From Planktomarina sp. (GTDB lineage Bacteria; Pseudomonadota; Alphaproteobacteria; Rhodobacterales; Rhodobacteraceae): a stretch of DNA of 10,852 bases. Location: NCBI GenBank assembly GCA_022425445.1, contig JAKMFM010000210.1:1-10852 (forward strand). Direction: 5' to 3'. This document shows, piece after piece, positions 7,213 through 10,852 of this stretch. Both the position numbers and the translations under genes were made by a program. The notes under the pieces are model-generated. The model had not been told where the DNA came from and did no database searches. It saw nothing but the letters and a program-made list of their open reading frames with translations. Within the stretch, counting starts at the first letter, position 1. Every line of letters begins with the position of its first letter.

Positions 7213-7443
7213 TCATGGATCGCGCCGCCGCATGATGTCGATCACACGCACGGGGCATAGCACTCCCGCCTGACTTAAAACCAGCTGTGCCATGACCGCA
7301 ATGGGGGTGCGCACCAATTTCTTGCAAAGTTGAAATTCACGTTGCGCTGCATGATCAATTGCATTCGTGGGCGCATTGCTTGAAGGTGCAAGATAAGGGT
7401 GCAGCTCAACTGCCCCGGCAAGCCAATGGGAATTTGAATCCAT
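7213..7443 (-). CDS. Possible small protein upstream of tupB (76 aa, unrecognised)
   Basis: This reading frame ends 30 nt before the tupB start on the same strand. Its ATG at 7443-7441 overlaps the ATG of the divergent GMC gene (shared CATG). A further in-frame ATG at 7461 would lie inside that gene. Codon use looks like that of neighbouring genes rather than random, and the product has two Cys residues, one in VLCPVRVIDI near the basic C-terminus (MRRRDP). I do not recognise it. There is no signal peptide, membrane segment or known motif, and no convincing ribosome binding site. It could be a genuine short gene at the head of the tup operon, the 3' remnant of a lost gene, or a chance frame in a promoter region. 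If it is not coding, this 259-bp gap is simply the divergent control region. Confidence 0.22.
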   Translation of the reverse strand: MDSNSHWLAGAVELHPYLAPSSNAPTNAIDHAAQREFQLCKKLVRTPIAVMAQLVLSQAGVLCPVRVIDIMRRRDP

Positions 7444-9106
7444 GTCAAACACATCCGCCACTTTCGATTACGTCATCATTGGCGGCGGCACAGCCGGCTG
7501 CCTACTGGCCAATCGACTCAGCGCAGAGCCGCGCAACCGGGTCCTATTGCTGGAAGCTGGCAAGGCGGACAGATACCTATGGATTCACATCCCCGTGGGC
7601 TATTTGCATTGTATTGGCAATCCGCGCACAGATTGGCTGTATCACACGGAGCCCGATGCGGGCCTCAACAACCGCGTGCAACGCTATCCGCGCGGCAAAG
7701 TCCTGGGCGGCTGCTCCTCAATTAACGGCATGATTTACATGCGCGGCCAAGCGCGAGATTATGACGGCTGGGCAAAAATGACCGGTGAGGACAGCTGGGC
7801 TTGGCAAAATGCGCTTGCGGATTTCAAAGCCCATGAAAGTCATTACCGGCTCGATCAAGGCGCCGATCCCAAAACTGGCAACAACAGCCGGTTTTCAGAC
7901 GTACACGGGTCTGGCGGTGAATGGCGCGTTGAAAAACAACGCCTGCGCTGGGATGTGCTCGACAGTTTTGCCGATGCCGCTGAGCAGGCAGGAATTGAAA
8001 AAATTGAGGATTTCAATGCTGGCGACAACGCCGGTGTCGGGTATTTCGATGTTAATCAACGTTCGGGTTGGCGTTGGAGCAGCTCCAAGGCATTTTTGCG
8101 CCCTGCTCGCAAACGGCAAAATTTGACGATCTGGACTCAGGCTCAGGTCGAGAAACTCACTTTCGGCACCCAAGACGATGGCCAGCTGCGGTGTACAGGG
8201 CTGCGCCTGACCCGCGATGGGCACTCAAGTCACATCACAGTCAAACGCGAGGTAATTTTATCGGCCGGTGCAATCAATTCGCCGCAAATCCTACAGCTCT
8301 CCGGTATTGGCCCAGCTAATTTACTGCGCTCCAAAGGCATTGAGGTGATCCGAGATGCCCCGGTTGGGGAAAACTTGCAAGACCATCTCCAAATCCGTGC
8401 GGTGTTCAAGGTCACAGGCACCCAAACACTCAATACTCTGTCCAACAGTGTGTTCGGAAAACTAAAAATTGGTGCCGAGTACCTGCTAAAACGCTCAGGA
8501 CCGATGAGCATGTCGCCCAGTCAATTGGGCGCCTTCATCCGCTCTGATCCCGCCCGTCCCCATGCCAATCTCGAATACCATGTGCAGCCCTTAAGCCTGG
8601 AGGCCTTTGGCGAAGATTTACATGATTTTCCAGCCATCACCGTCAGCGTCTGCAATCTCAACCCAACCAGCCGCGGCAAGGTGCAAATCCGCTCGGCCAA
8701 TTTCCGCGATCCGCCTAAAATTATGCCCAATTATCTCAGTACTGCGGAAGATCGAAAAATAGCCGCTGATAGCCTGCGCCAAGTGCGGGAGATCATGGCG
8801 CAACCAGCAATGCAACGCTACGCGCCTGAAGAATTAAAGCCGGGGGTGCAGCATCAAAGCGATGAAGAATTGGCGCGGCTCGCCGGGGATATCGCCAATA
8901 CAATTTTTCATCCTGTTGGTACGATAAAAATGGGTCGCCTTGATGACCACTCAGCTGTTCTGGAGCCGCATCTGCGTGTCAAAGGCGTTCAGGGGCTGCG
9001 CGTTGTTGATGCCAGCGTTATGCCAACCATCACCAGTGGCAACACCAATGCGCCCACCTTGATGATCGCTGAAAAAGCCGCCGCCTGGATAAGAGCAGGC
9101 CTTTAA
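7442..9106 (+). CDS. GMC-family FAD oxidoreductase, choline/alcohol dehydrogenase-like (554 aa)
   Basis: This is a cytoplasmic or membrane-associated FAD enzyme. It has the N-terminal FAD motif GGGTAG at residues 14-19 with Glu38 for ribose binding. GMC signature 1 starts at 83 (PRGKVLGGCSSING), and GMC signature 2 is GAINSPQILQLSGIG in the middle. The catalytic pair is visible as His490 in HPVGT and Asn534 in SGNTNAPT. The 44-residue spacing equals that of His466 and Asn510 in choline oxidase. The 554-aa length is normal. The start is at 7442, with only a weak GGGAA upstream. Choline dehydrogenase is the usual database label, but the family also oxidises polyethylene glycols, aliphatic alcohols and other polyols. 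No betaine aldehyde dehydrogenase or BetI regulator is present here to support betA. The nearby dimethylglycine-type dehydrogenases make a methylamine link attractive but unproven. The gene stands alone between divergent and tRNA neighbours. Confidence 0.9.
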   Translation: MSNTSATFDYVIIGGGTAGCLLANRLSAEPRNRVLLLEAGKADRYLWIHIPVGYLHCIGNPRTDWLYHTEPDAGLNNRVQRYPRGKVLGGCSSINGMIYMRGQARDYDGWAKMTGEDSWAWQNALADFKAHESHYRLDQGADPKTGNNSRFSDVHGSGGEWRVEKQRLRWDVLDSFADAAEQAGIEKIEDFNAGDNAGVGYFDVNQRSGWRWSSSKAFLRPARKRQNLTIWTQAQVEKLTFGTQDDGQLRCTGLRLTRDGHSSHITVKREVILSAGAINSPQILQLSGIGPANLLRSKGIEVIRDAPVGENLQDHLQIRAVFKVTGTQTLNTLSNSVFGKLKIGAEYLLKRSGPMSMSPSQLGAFIRSDPARPHANLEYHVQPLSLEAFGEDLHDFPAITVSVCNLNPTSRGKVQIRSANFRDPPKIMPNYLSTAEDRKIAADSLRQVREIMAQPAMQRYAPEELKPGVQHQSDEELARLAGDIANTIFHPVGTIKMGRLDDHSAVLEPHLRVKGVQGLRVVDASVMPTITSGNTNAPTLMIAEKAAAWIRAGL

Positions 9107-9120
9107 AGGGCGCCACAAAT

Positions 9121-9186
9121 TTGACAGCGCAACCCTGTGGACAAACTACAACTTCTTGATTATCTGGCATCTCGTCAGTCTAAACT
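9121..9186 (+). promoter_or_regulatory. Candidate promoter(s) for tRNA-Ser
   Basis: Between the GMC gene and the tRNA there is a perfect -35 hexamer TTGACA at 9121-9126, but its 17-nt partner (AACTAC at 9144-9149) is poor. Closer in, TTGATT at 9156-9161 and TCTAAA at 9179-9184 are 17 nt apart. They would start transcription about 5 nt before the tRNA. Both pairs are partial matches, so the assignment is tentative. Confidence 0.3.
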
Positions 9187-9367
9187 GCAGGGTTTGGAGA
9201 GGTGCCGGAGTGGTCGAACGGGACGGATTCGAAATCCGTTGTACCTGCAAGGGTACCCAGGGTTCGAATCCCTGTCTCTCTGCCAGCCGAGCCAAGCCAT
9301 TGATGATTGATCTATGTGAGCCTTGGATGACAAGACTAACAGCCTAAGCTTTTCCATCTAAACTGCA
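9179..9367 (+). repeat. Direct repeat of 11 bp flanking the tRNA-Ser gene
   Basis: TCTAAACTGCA occurs at 9179-9189, just before the tRNA, and again at 9357-9367, after it. The first copy overlaps the possible -10 element of the tRNA promoter. No tRNA sequence is duplicated, so this is not a standard attachment-site pair. It could be a remnant of a local duplication or a chance match. Confidence 0.4.
9196..9285 (+). tRNA. tRNA-Ser (anticodon CGA, reads UCG)
   Basis: The cloverleaf can be folded by hand. The acceptor stem pairs 9196-9202 with 9275-9281, with G-U pairs at each end. The anticodon stem pairs 9223-9227 with 9235-9239, and the loop is TTCGAAA with anticodon CGA at 9230-9232. A long variable arm (GTACC at 9241-9245 with GGTAC at 9252-9256) marks a class II tRNA, as serine tRNAs are. 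The T arm is CAGGG-TTCGAAT-CCCTG at 9258-9274. The discriminator base is G9282, as expected for serine, and CCA is encoded at 9283-9285. Confidence 0.97.
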
Positions 9368-9460
9368 CGATGACTTAGAAACCCAGAGTTTTAAAATTTC
9401 AGCTTATAGACTCTAAAGACCTCACAGTTAAAACAGCAAACACAGATTGGCGTGATGCGG

Positions 9461-10078
9461 TTAGTCTAGCAATTTCTTCATGCTCTGGCTCAATCCCATC
9501 AGCTGCATCTCTTCCATCCTATCCATGACAGCGGTGTAGTCGATTTTTTCCCTATTTTGGCTCAATTTTGATTTGGCCTCCAAACGTTTAATGTGAAACT
9601 CAATCCCCACAATGCCTTCAATCATTGTTTTTATATAATCTCTGGGTGCATCTCGCATTTTCCACGCTTTACCCCCATTCACGCGCTTTTCGTGCAATTG
9701 GGTCAGCAATCCAACCGCAGCAATCTTATCCTTTTCTCCGTGCTTGAAAAACAATTCACCGTGCATGTGGATGACTTGATAATTCCAAGTTGGCACGTGC
9801 TTATGGTGTTGCGCTTTGGTCGGGTACCAGTTGGGCGAAACGTAAGTGTCTCCCGCATTGAAGACAAAAACCGCCTTACAGCCATTTTGCAAAGTTTTGT
9901 GCATGGGATTTGCAAATGCGATGTGGCCGATCAGCTGATCATCACGCCATATCATCGGAAAATGGTTCACTTCAAATTCATCGCCCATGTTTGCAACGCA
10001 GGTCGCAAGCGGAAAACACGCAACAAGACCCTTAATCTCGTCAATATCAGTTTGTTTGAAATGCTTTGGTAAATACAT
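9461..10078 (-). CDS. PaiB-like FMN-binding protein (negative transcriptional regulator family)
   Basis: The 205-aa product matches the PaiB family, split-barrel flavin-binding proteins close in length to Bacillus subtilis PaiB. It opens MYLPKHF, like the family's MYxPKxF start. It has LIGHIAFANPM at 49-59, SPNWYPTK at 81-88 and HVPTWNYQVIHMHG at 94-107. These are the conserved strands and the xVPTWNY signature. A GIVGIEFHI strand and a helical C-terminal tail follow. PaiB was named as a repressor of sporulation and protease genes in Bacillus, but the molecular activity of proteobacterial members is unclear. No DNA-binding domain is visible. The start ATG has only a weak GGGAAA about 10 nt upstream. 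The gene is isolated, on the AT-rich tract between tRNA-Ser and rpsI, and may have been acquired. Confidence 0.88.
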   Translation of the reverse strand: MYLPKHFKQTDIDEIKGLVACFPLATCVANMGDEFEVNHFPMIWRDDQLIGHIAFANPMHKTLQNGCKAVFVFNAGDTYVSPNWYPTKAQHHKHVPTWNYQVIHMHGELFFKHGEKDKIAAVGLLTQLHEKRVNGGKAWKMRDAPRDYIKTMIEGIVGIEFHIKRLEAKSKLSQNREKIDYTAVMDRMEEMQLMGLSQSMKKLLD

Positions 10079-10204
10079 TCCAATTTCCCATCAGTTTTCA
10101 GCAAAACATACACTTGATTTGCAGTGGCCGTAGTTTTGCGCCCGCTTTTCCAGTGTGAACGAGCAAATGCTAATCATGATACGATAAATTCGCAGTACAC
10201 AACA

Positions 10205-10236
10205 AAACAAGCACTAACTTGCGTAAGTGCTTGTTT
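10205..10236 (-). terminator. Rho-independent terminator of rplM-rpsI
   Basis: An 11-bp perfect stem pairs AAACAAGCACT (10205-10215) with AGTGCTTGTTT (10226-10236). One mismatch and two more pairs close a 4-base loop. Read on the minus strand the loop is GCAA and the hairpin is followed by TGTTG, T-rich as expected. It lies about 25 bp past the rpsI stop. The stem is nearly symmetrical, so it could also stop transcription from the other side. Confidence 0.8.
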
Positions 10237-10261
10237 GATTGTTTTAGTGCGTTCGCAGGTC

Positions 10262-10750
10262 TTAGCGCTTGGAGAACTGGAAGCTCCGGCGGGCTTTGCG
10301 CTTACCGAACTTCTTACGTTCCACAACCCGGCTGTCGCGGGTCAGGAAGCCGGCGGCTTTCAGGGCGCCGCGCAGGCTGGGTTCATAGAGCTGCAAGGCT
10401 TTGGAGATGCCGTGTTTTACAGCGCCCGCTTGGCCTGTCAAACCGCCGCCTTTGACCGTGGCAACCACGTCAAATTCGCCTTCAACACCAGCCACCTGCA
10501 TCGGTTGACGCAGGATCAGCTGCAAAACAGGACGCGCGAAGTAAGCGTCTTGATCTTTGCCGTTCACAGTCACTTTGCCAGATCCTGGTTTAATCCAAAC
10601 ACGGGCAACCGCGTCTTTACGTTTGCCGGTGGCGTAGCTGCGACCCAATTCATCGCGAACAGGTTCCCGAGGCGCTGCGATTTCAACCACAGCAGAGGTG
10701 CCTTCGGCGACCGCTGCCAGGTCTTCGAGAGATGTAATTTGATCTGACAT
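10262..10750 (-). CDS. rpsI: 30S ribosomal protein S9
   Basis: The 162-aa product is ribosomal protein S9 of the small subunit. The core begins YATGKRKDAVARVW at 39-52, the S9 signature GGGLTGQAGAVKHGISKAL is at 101-119, and the basic tail ends in FSKR. The terminal Lys-Arg reaches the P-site tRNA in the ribosome. The first 38 residues are an acidic extension typical of alphaproteobacterial S9; the bacterial core is about 130 aa. The ATG at 10750-10748 follows the rplM stop by 3 nt, so the pair is one operon and coupled in translation. A strong hairpin terminator follows the stop. Confidence 0.98.
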   Translation of the reverse strand: MSDQITSLEDLAAVAEGTSAVVEIAAPREPVRDELGRSYATGKRKDAVARVWIKPGSGKVTVNGKDQDAYFARPVLQLILRQPMQVAGVEGEFDVVATVKGGGLTGQAGAVKHGISKALQLYEPSLRGALKAAGFLTRDSRVVERKKFGKRKARRSFQFSKR

Positions 10751-10753
10751 CGC

Positions 10754-10852
10754 TTATACCCGTGTGTTTTTCTTGTTCATGACTTTTACATCCAATACGT
10801 CTGGGGCTTGCGCCTCATGTGGATGCTCGGCGCCTGCATAGACACGCAGATT
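10754..10852 (-). CDS. rplM: 50S ribosomal protein L13 (C-terminal end, runs off the window)
   Basis: The last 32 codons and the TAA at 10756-10754 are present. The translation begins NLRVYAGAEHPHEAQAPDVL and ends in KNTRV, which matches the conserved L13 C-terminus (LRVYxGxxHPHxAQxPxxLD). L13 is an early-assembling large-subunit protein. rplM followed by rpsI is the usual bacterial order. The 5' part and the promoter of the operon lie outside the window. Confidence 0.95.
   Translation of the reverse strand, partial: NLRVYAGAEHPHEAQAPDVLDVKVMNKKNTRV

Larger units (their letters stand above)
9286..10261. other. AT-rich tract between tRNA-Ser and the rpsI terminator region
   Basis: Base composition drops after the tRNA. 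Hand counts of G+C in 60-base blocks give 24, 21 and 25 for 9301-9480, and 21 and 23 for 9541-9660. Blocks elsewhere give 44 (1201-1260), 42 (5881-5940) and 29 (8041-8100). The tract contains only the paiB-like gene plus 175 bp before it and 183 bp after it. I see no further coding in those gaps. No transposase, integrase or repeated tRNA end is visible. Confidence 0.5.

Noticed and set aside
7183..7441. A molybdenum-cofactor riboswitch or ModE-type operator before tupB
   Set aside because: No ModE-like palindrome or convincing structured leader could be found by eye. A covariance-model search would decide; a strong Moco-family hit would reverse this.
9196..9285. tRNA-Ser as an active prophage or island attachment site
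   Set aside because: No second copy of the tRNA 3' end and no integrase gene are present in the window.
9593..10072. A 159-codon plus-strand open frame
   Set aside because: It is antisense to the PaiB-like gene, whose protein has clear family motifs.
10124..10747. A 207-codon plus-strand open frame
   Set aside because: It is antisense to rpsI and runs through the terminator hairpin; long shadow frames are common opposite ribosomal genes.

Overview
The window looks like chromosomal DNA of a marine alphaproteobacterium, most likely of the Rhodobacteraceae (Roseobacter group). The signs are paired FAD/GcvT-type methylamine dehydrogenases, an S9 protein with the alphaproteobacterial N-terminal extension, a tup transporter and a moderately GC-rich base composition. 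This placement rests on gene content alone; no 16S or other marker gene is complete here.

Layout. Positions 1-3600 hold two related FAD-dependent dehydrogenases of the dimethylglycine/sarcosine dehydrogenase type. They are transcribed away from each other across a 234-bp gap; the left one runs off the window and the right one is complete (796 aa). A MocA/MobA-like nucleotidyltransferase follows the right one on the same strand. Positions 3610-7182, minus strand, carry a compact five-gene unit. It reads tupB (permease), tupC (ATPase), tupA (oxyanion-binding protein), a YqaA/VTT-family membrane protein and an EamA/DMT exporter, with 4-bp overlaps between the tup genes. A possible small gene of unknown function (7213-7443) lies just upstream of tupB. 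A GMC-family FAD oxidoreductase (choline/alcohol dehydrogenase-like) follows at 7442-9106 on the plus strand. Next come a tRNA-Ser(CGA) gene, an AT-rich tract with a PaiB-like FMN-binding gene, and the rplM-rpsI ribosomal operon with its terminator.

How the genes may work together. The two GcvT-type dehydrogenases and the GMC enzyme fit oxidation of methylated amines such as choline, dimethylglycine and sarcosine, with C1 units passed to folate. The tup transporter would supply tungstate or molybdate, and the MocA-like enzyme could modify the pterin cofactor that carries that metal. Both links are inferred from families and proximity. No Mo/W enzyme is visible in the window.

I see no CRISPR array, phage, transposase, toxin-antitoxin pair or obvious defence locus. 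The points most worth a second look are the altered oxyanion-binding motif of TupA, the missing conventional start codon of the nucleotidyltransferase gene, the AT-rich paiB tract beside tRNA-Ser, and the unrecognised small ORF upstream of tupB. No clearly new system can be claimed from this sequence alone.
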